NCBI RefSeq assembly: GCF_003605735.1
Contig: NZ_QXTJ01000033.1
Location: 48,099-83,927 of the forward strand
Length of the DNA: 35,829 bases
Source of the DNA: Pseudomonas sp. LS-2
GTDB taxonomy: Bacteria > Pseudomonadota > Gammaproteobacteria > Pseudomonadales > Pseudomonadaceae
Direction: 5' to 3'
The notes under the pieces are model-generated. The model worked only from the letters and a program-made list of their open reading frames with translations. It was not told the origin of the DNA and ran no database searches. The position numbers were made by a program, and so were the translations under genes. Positions 17,978 through 26,616 of the stretch are shown piece after piece (within the stretch, counting starts at the first letter, position 1; each line of letters opens with the position of its first letter).

Positions 17978-20194
17978 TCACTCACGCCAGAAGCGTCGAA
18001 TCCTGCGCTCGGCCGCTACGCCGGTAAACGTTCCTAATTGCAGGGTGATGGCACCGGACTCGGCGCTGTCATGAATTTCATAGCCCAGCCAGCGGTAGCG
18101 CGACATCACCAGCGGATGCGGATGGCCGAATGCATTGTTGCGCCCGCGCGATACAAGCACCCCTCGTGGCGACACGGCACGTAGAAACAACGATGAGGAA
18201 GAGCTTCGACTGCCGTGATGAGGCGCTTGCAGCCAATCGGCGCGCACATCGAACCCCTGGGCCAGCATGGCTCGCTCGGCAGGTACGTCGATGTCACCGG
18301 TCAGCAGCAAGCGTTCGCCATTCGCTTCGACCGCCAGCACGCAAGATGCCTGATTTCCCTCGGCAGCTTGTTCCCAGATCCAGGTGGAAAACTTCACCTC
18401 ATCCCACCTCCATGTTTCACCATTCACGCAGGACTCTACGGACAACTCGGCAGGCATGCGTCCGACGTCGCCTCCCAGCAGCCTGCTGACCGGCAGCGCT
18501 CGATGAATGGCCGGCGCGCCACCGGCATGATCGGCGTCGGCGTGACTGAGCAGCATCAGGTCCAGATGCCTGACGCCTGCTCGACGCAGCGCTGGCAGAA
18601 CCACGCGCTCGCCGATGTCAAACTCGCCAAAGCGGGGCCCAGCGTCATACAGCAGGGCGTGCTCACGGGTGCGCAGGAGGATCGCCAGCCCCTGGCCGAC
18701 ATCCAGTTGCATGACTTCGACCTGTCCTGCAGGAATACTTTTCTGGGCGGGGAAGACACACAGCAACAACAGCGGCCAGCCCAACGGGCGCAGGGGAATG
18801 CCGTTGGGCAGCAATAACAGCAGCGCGCCGAGCAGGCTCACCGGCCAGACCCACAGGGGTACGGCAGGCCCCGTCCATGCCGGCGCGGTCTCGGCCATCA
18901 GCGCAAGGAAGCGAAACAGCCAGTCCATGGAGCCACCTGCCAGCCACAGCAGGCTTTCGCCGATGGTCGGGATCACCAGAAACACCGTGCCGCATAACGC
19001 CAACGGCAGGATGAAAACGCTGACCCAGGGCACCGCAACGAGGTTGACCAGCGGACCGCTGAGGCTGACCGGCAGGTTCAGCGCCAGCAATACCGGCAAC
19101 AGCCCGAGTGCGATCAGCCACTGGGCGCGTGACCAGCTTTGCAGCCAGCTCCAGGCGCCCAGACGCCCGCCGAAAATCAGAATCAGGATCGCCACCGCCG
19201 CGAACGACAACCAGAACCCCGGACGCAGCGTAATCAGAGGTTCGGCGAGCAATACCAGGTTCAGGGCGATCAACAGCGCCCACGTCATCCCCAAATGGCG
19301 GAAGCGCAGCCGCCAAAGCAGCACCAGCCCCAACATCACACAAGCGCGCTGCACCGGGACTTCGAACCCCGCAAGAAACCCGTAGGCCAGTGCTCCCGTG
19401 AATGCGAGCCCACAGGCCGAAGGCAACCAGGGCAGCCAGCGCGGCCAGATCCCCAGGCGGGCCAACCCGGCCACGGCGCCATAGAGCAACCCTGCCAACA
19501 AACCGATGTGAGTGCCTGAAATCACCAGCAGATGCACGGTTCCAGTGTCTTGCAGCACTTGCCAGTCAGCCGGGCTCAAGCCCGAATCATCGCCGAGCAC
19601 AAAAGCCGCCAGCCCGCCCTGCCTGCCTTGCGCGTCCACGGCCAACAATCGCTCACGAATCTCCTCGCGCCAGGGAGAGACAGACGGCCTGAGCAACTGG
19701 CCGTCCACCACGGTCCCCGTCGCGCCGAGGCGTTGAGCCAGCAACCAGGCTTGATAGTCGAAGGCCCCTGGGTTGGCCAAGCCACCGGGACGCTTGAGTT
19801 TCACCGCCAACCGCCAGTGCTCGCCGCTCCGAACGTCAGGGCCGCCATACCAGGCGATGCGGATCCGCTCAGGCAACTGCGTGCGCCGCGACAGCGGCTT
19901 TTCGATCTGAAAACGCACGACGCCGTCGACCCTGTTCGGCAGCCCCGCCACCTTGCCTTCCAGCCATAGCGTCTGGCCATCGAGGCGTTCCGGCAGGCGG
20001 TCGTCGAGCGCCGATTTGGCCGAAACGCACGCCCAGGTCAACCCGAACAGGAAAAACGCGATGGGGAAAGTACGAAATGGCAGCAGCATCAGTGCCACCG
20101 CCGGCATGACCGCCATCAACCAGACCGGCGGCAGAGCCGGTAAAAAACGCAGGACGAGCAGTCCCAGTGCAAGCGCCAGCATCCCTGTGCGCAT
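17978..20194 (-). CDS. comEC: ComEC/Rec2 DNA-uptake channel protein
   Basis: ComEC carries single-stranded DNA across the inner membrane during natural transformation. The 738-residue protein has the three family parts: N-terminal hydrophobic segments with a soluble DUF4131-like domain (to about 200), a multi-helix competence domain starting near VLQDTGTVHLLVISGTHIGLLAG, and a C-terminal metallo-beta-lactamase domain with LLSHADADHAGG (about 541-552) and LQAPHHGSRSSSS. All signature residues look intact. ATG at 20194 has AGGGA upstream. It is 84 bp upstream of exbB and divergent from the DUF2062 gene. Whether this strain is competent cannot be told here. Confidence 0.95.
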   Translation of the reverse strand: MRTGMLALALGLLVLRFLPALPPVWLMAVMPAVALMLLPFRTFPIAFFLFGLTWACVSAKSALDDRLPERLDGQTLWLEGKVAGLPNRVDGVVRFQIEKPLSRRTQLPERIRIAWYGGPDVRSGEHWRLAVKLKRPGGLANPGAFDYQAWLLAQRLGATGTVVDGQLLRPSVSPWREEIRERLLAVDAQGRQGGLAAFVLGDDSGLSPADWQVLQDTGTVHLLVISGTHIGLLAGLLYGAVAGLARLGIWPRWLPWLPSACGLAFTGALAYGFLAGFEVPVQRACVMLGLVLLWRLRFRHLGMTWALLIALNLVLLAEPLITLRPGFWLSFAAVAILILIFGGRLGAWSWLQSWSRAQWLIALGLLPVLLALNLPVSLSGPLVNLVAVPWVSVFILPLALCGTVFLVIPTIGESLLWLAGGSMDWLFRFLALMAETAPAWTGPAVPLWVWPVSLLGALLLLLPNGIPLRPLGWPLLLLCVFPAQKSIPAGQVEVMQLDVGQGLAILLRTREHALLYDAGPRFGEFDIGERVVLPALRRAGVRHLDLMLLSHADADHAGGAPAIHRALPVSRLLGGDVGRMPAELSVESCVNGETWRWDEVKFSTWIWEQAAEGNQASCVLAVEANGERLLLTGDIDVPAERAMLAQGFDVRADWLQAPHHGSRSSSSSLFLRAVSPRGVLVSRGRNNAFGHPHPLVMSRYRWLGYEIHDSAESGAITLQLGTFTGVAAERRIRRFWRE

Positions 20195-20348
20195 AAGGCT
20201 TTCCCTGTCGGTGGATGAAACTCACCCTCATGACTTAGCGCACTGCCCACGGCCTGCATTTATTAATTGTCACAATGTCTGAATTTCCATCCTTCAGTAT
20301 CCATGCATACTTGCCCGAATTTCCCCGCCAACCCCCCGGATTCCCTGA

Positions 20349-20864
20349 ATGCCACGCCACCTGATCAAGCGGTACATGCCCGATCCGAAGAGCATCCGGG
20401 AACACAAATCCTTACGCTTTCTCGGGACGTTGCTGCATGACCCGAACCTTTGGCATCTGAATCGCCACTCGGTGGCGCGTGCGATGGGTATCGGTTTGTT
20501 CGCGGCACTGATGCCCATGCCGTTGCAGATGTTGCTGGCGGCTGTGCTGGCGGTCTGGGTGCGAGCGAACATGCCCATTGCCGTTAGCCTGTGCTGGCTG
20601 ACCAATCCGCTGACCATGCCGCCGGTGTTCTACTGCACCTACAAGATCGGCGCGCTCTTGATGGGCTTGCCGCCACGCAGTTTTCCGCATGAGTTGAGTT
20701 GGGACTGGATAAGCGGGCAGCTGTCGACGCTGTGGCAACCGTTTTTGCTGGGTTCGCTGGTGGCGGGGGTGGTGCTGGGCGTTCTGGGGTATTTCGGGAC
20801 GATGGCGTACTGGCGGTGGTGGGTGGGGCGGCAGTGGCGGCGGCGTAAGGCGAAGCGGGGATAA
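20349..20864 (+). CDS. DUF2062 membrane protein
   Basis: This 171-residue protein has the DUF2062 pattern: a basic, soluble N-terminus (PDPKSIREHKSLRFLG), a hydrophobic block from about 48 to 105 with the conserved AMGIGLFAALMPMPLQM and TNPLTMPPVF motifs, and a final helix at about 133-157 ending in a very basic tail. It has two to three membrane segments. The biochemical role of the family is unknown. It lies beside comEC in pseudomonads, here divergently, and is followed by a REPIN. Confidence 0.85.
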   Translation: MPRHLIKRYMPDPKSIREHKSLRFLGTLLHDPNLWHLNRHSVARAMGIGLFAALMPMPLQMLLAAVLAVWVRANMPIAVSLCWLTNPLTMPPVFYCTYKIGALLMGLPPRSFPHELSWDWISGQLSTLWQPFLLGSLVAGVVLGVLGYFGTMAYWRWWVGRQWRRRKAKRG

Positions 20865-20872
20865 CGGACTCT

Positions 20873-20940
20873 TGTAGCAGTCCGGCTTGCCGGCGGTAGC
20901 GATTTCAATGGCGCCACCGCCGGCAAGCCGTGCTGCTACA
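20873..20940. repeat. REPIN 1 (paired inverted REP)
   Basis: Two inverted REP units, GTAGCAG..GGCTTGCCGGCGGT and its complement ACCGCCGGCAAGCC..CTGCTAC, flank a short centre. It lies between converging genes (DUF2062 and the ABC permease), right after the stop, and could form a long hairpin in both transcripts. Confidence 0.9.
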
Positions 20941-20949
20941 AGGGCAGCA

Positions 20950-21729
20950 TTACTGCCGCATGCCGCGCCCGCTCACCAGCAACCGCGCACAGCCCAGGTA
21001 CAGGACGATGGTCGCCACGACCATGAACGCCAGGGCGATGCTGATCTTGATGTCCGACACGCCGAGAATCCCGAAGCGGAAGGCGTTGACCATGTGCAGC
21101 ACCGGGTTGGCCAGAGACACCGTCTGCCAGAACGGCGGCAGCAGGTTGATCGAGTAGAACACCCCGCCCAGATACGTCAACGGCGTCAGCACGAAGGTCG
21201 GGATGATCGAGATGTCATCGAAGTTGCGCGCAAACACCGCGTTGATGAAGCCCAACAGCGAGAAGATCGTCGCGGTCAGCAGCACCACGACAATGGTCAC
21301 GCCCAGGTGGTGCACTTGCAGGTCGGTGAAAAACATCGACAGGATCGTGACGATGACACCCACCGCCAGACCGCGCAGTACGCCGCCGATGGTGTAGCCG
21401 ATCAGGATGGTGTGCGGTGAAACCGGCGACACCATCAACTCTTCCACCGACCGCTGGAACTTGGCACCAAAAAAGCTGGAGACCACGTTGCCATACGAGT
21501 TGGTGATCACCGACATCATGATCAGCCCCGGCACGATGTACTGCATGTAGGTGAAGCCACCCATGTCGCCGATCTGGCGGCCGATCAGGTTACCGAAGAT
21601 CACGAAATACAGAACCATGGTGATCGCCGGTGGCAGCAGCGTCTGCGGCCAGATGCGCATGAAACGGCGTACTTCACGGTAAACGATGGTGTTCAGGGCA
21701 ATCAGGTTGGGACGCAGCTCCGAACTCAT
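20950..21729 (-). CDS. yadH: ABC-2 type transporter permease (YadH-like)
   Basis: The 259-residue integral membrane protein has six likely helices and the ABC-2 family segment YTIGGVLRGLAVGVIVTILSMFF, with LTPLTYLGGVFYSINLLPPFWQ near the C-terminus. Length and sequence fit E. coli YadH. It forms an exporter with the ATPase encoded just upstream, overlapping it as ATGA. The substrate of this family is not established; drug, polysaccharide and lipid export have been suggested for relatives. Confidence 0.92.
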   Translation of the reverse strand: MSSELRPNLIALNTIVYREVRRFMRIWPQTLLPPAITMVLYFVIFGNLIGRQIGDMGGFTYMQYIVPGLIMMSVITNSYGNVVSSFFGAKFQRSVEELMVSPVSPHTILIGYTIGGVLRGLAVGVIVTILSMFFTDLQVHHLGVTIVVVLLTATIFSLLGFINAVFARNFDDISIIPTFVLTPLTYLGGVFYSINLLPPFWQTVSLANPVLHMVNAFRFGILGVSDIKISIALAFMVVATIVLYLGCARLLVSGRGMRQ

Positions 21730-22658
21730 ACCGCCACCTTCGACAGATTTTTTTCTACCAGACCCACGAACAGCTCCTCGAGGCGATTGGTTTTATTGCG
21801 CAGGCTCAGGACCTGAACGTTCTGCAAGGCCAGTTGACCGAACAGCGAGGTGATGCCGATGGTCTTGTCGACCTGCACTTCCAGCGTGTGGTTATCCACC
21901 AGCCGTGTCGGATAGCCCGTCAGTTGCGGCGCGACCTGCATCGGGTCTTTGAGGTCGAGCAGGAAGGTCTCGACGTGCAGGGTGTTCAGCAGCGTCTTCA
22001 TCCCGGTGTTTTCGATGATCGTGCCGTGGTCGATGATGCCGATGTTGCGGCACAGCTGTTCAGCCTCTTCCAGATAATGGGTGGTGAGGATGATGGTGAT
22101 GCCTTTCTCGTTCAGCTCGGTGAGGAACGTCCACATCGAACGACGCAGTTCGATATCCACGCCCGCCGTCGGTTCGTCGAGGATCAGCAGGCGCGGTTCG
22201 TGAATCAGCGCGCGGGCGATCATCAGACGACGCTTCATGCCGCCGGAAAGCGAACGCGAAGGCACGCTGCGCTTGTCCCACAACCCCAACTGGGTCAGGT
22301 ACTGCTCGGCGCGCTCCTTGGCGACTTTCAGCGGAATGCCGTAGTAACCGGCCTGGGTCACGACGATGTCGAAGGTCTTTTCGAACTGGTTGAAGTTGAA
22401 TTCCTGCGGCACCACGCCGATCGAGCGCTTGAGCTGCGCCGGATTGCGATCCAGGTCGTGGCCGAAGATGTTCACCGTCCCGCTGGTCTTGTTGACCAGG
22501 GTCGAGATAATCCCGATGGTGGTGGATTTGCCGGCACCGTTGGGGCCGAGCAATGCGAAGAAATCGCCCTCGGCGACGTCCAGATCGATACCCTTGAGGG
22601 CCTGGAAACCGTTGCCGTAGGTCTTGGTTAGCTGCCGGATGGACAGAGCTGAACTCAT
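21726..22658 (-). CDS. yadG: ABC transporter ATP-binding protein (YadG-like)
   Basis: The 310-residue ATPase has Walker A GPNGAGKST, the Q-loop VPQEFNF, the signature LSGGMKRR and Walker B LLILDEPTAGVD followed by the H-loop TTHYLEEAE. The C-terminal 90 residues form an extra domain common in DrrA/YadG-type exporters. ATG at 22658 (MSSALSIRQLTKTYG) is preferred to a GTG four codons earlier, which would add MFSV. It is coupled to the permease gene by an overlap. Confidence 0.94.
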   Translation of the reverse strand: MSSALSIRQLTKTYGNGFQALKGIDLDVAEGDFFALLGPNGAGKSTTIGIISTLVNKTSGTVNIFGHDLDRNPAQLKRSIGVVPQEFNFNQFEKTFDIVVTQAGYYGIPLKVAKERAEQYLTQLGLWDKRSVPSRSLSGGMKRRLMIARALIHEPRLLILDEPTAGVDIELRRSMWTFLTELNEKGITIILTTHYLEEAEQLCRNIGIIDHGTIIENTGMKTLLNTLHVETFLLDLKDPMQVAPQLTGYPTRLVDNHTLEVQVDKTIGITSLFGQLALQNVQVLSLRNKTNRLEELFVGLVEKNLSKVAV

Positions 22659-23030
22659 GACTGAAAACACACCAATAAAAGGAAAGGGAAAGATTCGAAG
22701 AATACAAAAAAAATGCGCGCCCCCCGAATATTCGGCAGTCAGGAAAACGCTATCGCCGACACAATCGGTTGCAATCCCGACGCGACGACCAATGTTGCTT
22801 GGCCCGGCCGCGCAAGTACAGCGAAGTCTATCGATAGTACTTATTAATCTGACACTGTGAGCGCCGAGATGCTACCGGAGCATAAGCGGCTATTCGAGCC
22901 ACAACTTCACGCGCATCGGCCAGCGCTCGAACTCCCATGACGGTGTGGGGTCACTATCGATGCGCGGGCCAGAGCCGTTGCCCGCGCGCTCGATGGCGCA
23001 CACTTTCGCCATCCTCATGGAGGGCTTCTT
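22659..23030. other. Divergent intergenic region between yadG and fadE
   Basis: This 372-bp region should hold the promoters for the ABC transporter (minus) and fadE (plus). Its left half is AT-rich; a perfect 10-bp palindrome CTATCGATAG lies at 22828-22837 next to AT-rich TACTTATTAATC, a plausible regulator site or promoter spacer. I see no GAAAC/GTTTC site of the fatty-acid regulator PsrA type and no convincing open frame. A GGAGGG ribosome site at about 23019-23024 serves fadE. Confidence 0.5.
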
Positions 23031-25475
23031 ATGCTGTTGTTGTGGATTCTGGTTCTGGTGATCGGCGTGGCCTGGCTGGCCCATCGACGCGTCGCCCCCT
23101 TCCCTGCCCTGGGAATCGTGGCGATTTACCTGCTAGTGATGGGGGCATTCAGTCATGCCCATGGCTGGATGATCATCCCCTGGGTGTTGTGGCTGGCCGT
23201 GGCACTGCCGCTCGCGCTGCCCGACCTGCGTCGCAAATACTTCAGTGCGCCGATGTTCGCCTGGTTTCAGAAAGTGTTGCCGCCGATGTCGGAAACCGAA
23301 CGCGATGCCATCGACGCCGGCACGGTCTGGTGGGACGGAGAGCTGTTCAGCGGGCGCCCGGACTGGAATACCTTGCTCAGCTATCCGAAAAGCCGGTTGA
23401 CCGAAGAAGAACAAGCCTTCATCGATGGCCCCACCAATGAACTCTGCGCCATGGTCAGCGACTGGGAAATCGGTCAGGCGATGGATCTGCCGCCCGAAGC
23501 CTGGGCGCACATCAAGGAACACGGGTTCTTCGCCCTGATCATCCCCAAAGAGTATGGCGGCAAAGGCTTCTCGGCGTATGCCCACTCGCAGGTGGCGATG
23601 AAACTGGCGACCCGCAGCGGCGACCTGGCCTCGACGGTGATGGTCCCTAACTCGCTGGGCCCGGCTGAACTGCTGCTGCACTACGGCACCGACGAACAGC
23701 GCAATCACTATCTGCCACGCCTGGCCCGTGGCGACGACATTCCTTGCTTTGCCTTGACCGGCCCGCTGGCAGGTTCTGACGCCGGCGCGATGCCCGACAC
23801 CGGCATCATCTGCAAGGGCCAGTGGCAAGGCGAGGAAGTCATCGGCCTGCGCCTGAACTGGGAAAAACGCTACATCACCCTCGGCCCCGTCGCGACGTTA
23901 CTGGGTCTGGCGTTCAAGGCCTACGACCCCGAGCATCTCTTGGGCGAGGAAGAGGATCTGGGGATCAGTCTGGCGTTGATTCCTACCGACACGCCGGGCG
24001 TTGAAATCGGCCGTCGCCATCTGCCATTGGGCGCCGCCTTCATGAACGGCCCCAACGCGGGCAAAGACGTGTTCATCCCGCTCGAGTACCTGATTGGCGG
24101 TCAGGACATGCTCGGCAAAGGCTGGATGATGCTGATGAATTGTCTGTCGGTGGGACGCTCGATTTCGCTGCCGGCGGTAGGCACTGGCGCTGCCAAATAC
24201 ACCAGTCTGGTCACCGGTCAGTACACGCAGATTCGCGAGCAGTTCAATGTGCCTCTGGCCGCCTTCGAAGGCATTCAGGAATCACTGGCGCGCATTGGCG
24301 GCAACGCGTGGCTGATGGACAGTGCGCGTATGTTGACGGCCAACGCGGTGGACCTTGGGGAAAAGCCGTCCGTGCTGTCGGCCATTCTCAAGTATCACCT
24401 GACCGAACGCGGCCGCGAGTGCATCACCCACGCCATGGATGTGCATGGCGGCAAGGGCATCATCATGGGCCCGAACAATTATCTGGGCCGCTCGTGGCAA
24501 GGCGCGCCGATTTTCATCACCGTGGAAGGCGCGAACATTCTCTCGCGCAACCTGATGATCTTCGGCCAGGGCGCCATTCGTTGCCACCCATTCGTGCTCA
24601 AGGAAATGGCCCTCGCCGGACGCGAAGACCATGACCGCGCGGTGGTCGAGTTCGACGATCTGCTGCTGCAACACATCGGTTTTGCCGTGCGTAACACCGC
24701 GAGCACGCTGGTGCTCAATCTGGGCTTCGGTCATTTCGAACGCATGCCGGGTGATCGCCTGAGTCAGGGTTATTTCCGCGCCCTCAATCGTCAGGCTGCA
24801 GCCTTCGCCATGCTCGCCGACCTGAGCATGATGCTGCTGGGCGGGGAACTGAAACGACGCGAACGCCTGTCGGCGCGACTCGGCGACGTGTTGAGCCATA
24901 TGTACCTGGCCTCCGCGGCGATCAAGCGTTTTCATGATCTTGATTATCCCGAGGCGCTGGCGCCGCTGTTCCGCTGGTCGATGGAAGAGGCGCTGGGCGA
25001 ATCGGAACGGGCGCTGGACGAGCTGCTCAGCAACTTCCCGAACCGGATTCTCGGCGGGCTGTTGCGGGTGATCGTGTTTCCGCTGGGTCGCCGTCACAAA
25101 GGGCCGTCGGATGCGCTGGATGCCGAAGTCGCCGAGATCATCGGTCGCAGCAAAGGCGACCCGGCGCTCGAATCCGTGCTCGCGGGCTGCTATCGCCCGA
25201 CATCGGAATCTGACCCGGTGGGCGCACTGCAACATGCGGCAGACCTGCTGAGCGGCGCGAAAACCCTGCATGGCAAACTCCATCACGGGCTCAAGAGCGG
25301 CCAAGTCAAAGCGGCGGGTGGCGAGCACGTGATCGATGCCGCGTTGAATGCGGGCGTGTTGCAACCCGCTGAAGCCGAGAAGCTGCGGGCGGCGCAAGCA
25401 GCACGACGCAAGGTCATCGATGTGGATGATTTCGATAAGGAAGAGCTGAAGGCGGCTGAAGGAAAAGTCCGCTAA
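23031..25475 (+). CDS. fadE: FadE-type acyl-CoA dehydrogenase
   Basis: FadE performs the first oxidation of acyl-CoA in beta-oxidation, with FAD. The 814-residue protein has the size of E. coli FadE, about twice an ordinary acyl-CoA dehydrogenase. Two or three hydrophobic segments in residues 1-65 should anchor it to the inner membrane. The dehydrogenase core follows, with FFALIIPKEYGGKGFSAYAHSQV and CFALTGPLAGSDAGAMPDTG, then GGKGIIMGPNNYLGR; the last 250 residues form the FadE-specific C-terminal domain (DUF1974). ATG at 23031 has a GGAGGG site nine bases upstream. A REPIN follows. It resembles PAO1 PA2815. Confidence 0.95.
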   Translation: MLLLWILVLVIGVAWLAHRRVAPFPALGIVAIYLLVMGAFSHAHGWMIIPWVLWLAVALPLALPDLRRKYFSAPMFAWFQKVLPPMSETERDAIDAGTVWWDGELFSGRPDWNTLLSYPKSRLTEEEQAFIDGPTNELCAMVSDWEIGQAMDLPPEAWAHIKEHGFFALIIPKEYGGKGFSAYAHSQVAMKLATRSGDLASTVMVPNSLGPAELLLHYGTDEQRNHYLPRLARGDDIPCFALTGPLAGSDAGAMPDTGIICKGQWQGEEVIGLRLNWEKRYITLGPVATLLGLAFKAYDPEHLLGEEEDLGISLALIPTDTPGVEIGRRHLPLGAAFMNGPNAGKDVFIPLEYLIGGQDMLGKGWMMLMNCLSVGRSISLPAVGTGAAKYTSLVTGQYTQIREQFNVPLAAFEGIQESLARIGGNAWLMDSARMLTANAVDLGEKPSVLSAILKYHLTERGRECITHAMDVHGGKGIIMGPNNYLGRSWQGAPIFITVEGANILSRNLMIFGQGAIRCHPFVLKEMALAGREDHDRAVVEFDDLLLQHIGFAVRNTASTLVLNLGFGHFERMPGDRLSQGYFRALNRQAAAFAMLADLSMMLLGGELKRRERLSARLGDVLSHMYLASAAIKRFHDLDYPEALAPLFRWSMEEALGESERALDELLSNFPNRILGGLLRVIVFPLGRRHKGPSDALDAEVAEIIGRSKGDPALESVLAGCYRPTSESDPVGALQHAADLLSGAKTLHGKLHHGLKSGQVKAAGGEHVIDAALNAGVLQPAEAEKLRAAQAARRKVIDVDDFDKEELKAAEGKVR

Positions 25476-25507
25476 GCCAGGGAGTGAATGGCGATGCGAC
25501 ATCCTCT

Positions 25508-25574
25508 CTAGCAGCACGGCTTGCCGGCGTTAGCGATCTCAAAGACCTCACCGCCGGCAAGCCGTGTGGCTACA
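25508..25574. repeat. REPIN 2
   Basis: TAGCAGCACGGCTTGCCGGCG and an inverted CGCCGGCAAGCCGTG..CTACA flank a centre (GCGATCTCAAAGACCTCA) that resembles that of REPIN 1. It lies 32 bases after the fadE stop. Confidence 0.88.
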
Positions 25575-25688
25575 GAATGTGTAGGTTTGGGCAACGCTCA
25601 CATAAGAAATACCCCTCTAGCCTGCACATCTGCAAAGATTGTCCTACACTCGCCTATAACAACAAGAAAACACCAAAGGGGACGCATC

Positions 25689-25892
25689 ATGATCGATCAC
25701 CGCATGACCCATCGCTGCCTGCTCGCTGATATCGCCTCGGGGGAGGACCTTCAGAGCGGCAAACCCTCACAGACCCTGCAAACCCTTCTGCTCATCGGCT
25801 TCGTCACGCGCCAGCCGAACCCCCACCGCACCTTCTACCATTTGGCACTCACCGAAGCCGGCCATCGTTATCTGGCGGGTTTGTGGCATTGA
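25689..25892 (+). CDS. Small protein, possible winged-helix
   Basis: The 67-residue product (MIDHRMTHRCLLADIASGED at its start) is not a family I can name. The second half, LQTLLLIGFVTRQP followed by TFYHLALTEAGHRYLAGL, looks like the recognition-helix end and wing of a MarR-type winged-helix domain, so a small DNA-binding role is a guess. ATG at 25689 has AGGGG nine bases upstream, which supports translation and excludes the longer upstream frame that runs through REPIN 2. It stands alone between fadE and the 136-residue gene, in the same direction. Confidence 0.65.
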   Translation: MIDHRMTHRCLLADIASGEDLQSGKPSQTLQTLLLIGFVTRQPNPHRTFYHLALTEAGHRYLAGLWH

Positions 25893-25958
25893 GATAGCGG
25901 CTGGCTCGTCAGGGATCTATACTCCCGCGCCTGTTTTTTGTCTCTGAGGACCTTCATC

Positions 25959-26369
25959 ATGGCCGACGCCAATCTCGACCGCACTCTCAACCTGCTGGCG
26001 CACCTGCGCAGCATTCTGGTCGCGCTCGGTGAAGCCGAACAGGTTCCCGAAGAAAGTCATGCGTTGTTTCTGGAGCGTTATGACGAGCTGATGTTGCTGC
26101 TGCCGGTCGAACCGATCGAAAGCCAGTACCTGGGCCAGGACCTGCTTTGCCAGGTGATCCAGCGTTACCCGCAGATCGCTCACCTGGTACCGCGCGACCT
26201 GCTCTGGTACTTCGGCGGTGACTGCCTGCACTTCATGCCAGACGAAGAAATCGACATGTACACGGCGCTGGAAGAGCGTCGCTTCGAAGCCGAGGAAAAC
26301 GAAGAACCGTTCGACTGGGATCAAGAGAAGCAATTGCTGGCGATGTCGCAGGACGGCCCGAAACACTAA
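25959..26369 (+). CDS. Conserved acidic protein of unknown function
   Basis: This 136-residue acidic protein starts MADANLDRTLNLLAHLRSIL and is predicted mostly helical, with a LVPRDLLWYFGGDCLHFMPDEE stretch in the centre that looks strongly conserved-type (aromatic, Gly-Gly, Cys). No signal peptide or membrane segment is seen. The ATG at 25959 follows GAGGA at good spacing. A similar small gene lies close to the fadE homologue in other pseudomonads, as I recall it, so it may be linked to lipid metabolism; this is inference only. REPIN 3 follows. Confidence 0.8.
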   Translation: MADANLDRTLNLLAHLRSILVALGEAEQVPEESHALFLERYDELMLLLPVEPIESQYLGQDLLCQVIQRYPQIAHLVPRDLLWYFGGDCLHFMPDEEIDMYTALEERRFEAEENEEPFDWDQEKQLLAMSQDGPKH

Positions 26370-26390
26370 GCCTGCTCGTTTAAGCGGCCC

Positions 26391-26459
26391 TCGCAGCAAC
26401 ACGGTTTGCCGGCAGTGGCGCACCTGGAATCGCCACCGCCGGCAAGCGGGACCGCTACA
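26391..26459. repeat. REPIN 3
   Basis: GCAGCAACACGGTTTGCCGGC and inverted CGCCACCGCCGGCAAGCGGGACCGCTACAG form a pair of REP units; the outer parts are more diverged than in REPINs 1 and 2. It stands 22 bases after the stop of the acidic-protein gene. Confidence 0.85.
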
Positions 26460-26490
26460 GCTGTTTCATATCTAACCAAACGCTACATGC

Positions 26491-26504
26491 ATTATTTTTA
26501 TAAT
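26491..26504 (+). promoter_or_regulatory. Possible promoter of the flavin monooxygenase gene
   Basis: A consensus TATAAT (26499-26504) lies in an AT-rich patch about 110 bases before the monooxygenase ATG and forms the right arm of ATTAT-TTTT-ATAAT. No acceptable -35 hexamer stands 16-18 bases upstream, as would suit a promoter that needs an activator such as a LysR/CysB-type protein. Confidence 0.35.
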
Positions 26505-26616
26505 TAGCTTAGCGCCAAATCGAATTTCACACGCTCGCCACATCCCCCTATGTTGCTGACTTGCGCCAGCGCGAATGTCCCGCGCCCAGTCGTCATCACA
26601 ACACAAGGAATGGTCC

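Noticed and set aside
22828..22837. Palindrome CTATCGATAG as a fatty-acid regulator operator for fadE
   Set aside because: It does not resemble the GAAAC-N4-GTTTC PsrA site and occurs once; it is noted within the intergenic entry only.
24282..25517. 411-codon minus-strand frame over fadE
   Set aside because: Shadow of fadE; composition is His/Gln/Arg-rich with no domain.
25484..25729. Plus-strand open frame running through REPIN 2
   Set aside because: Most of it is repeat sequence, and the small gene starting at 25689 in another frame has the ribosome site.
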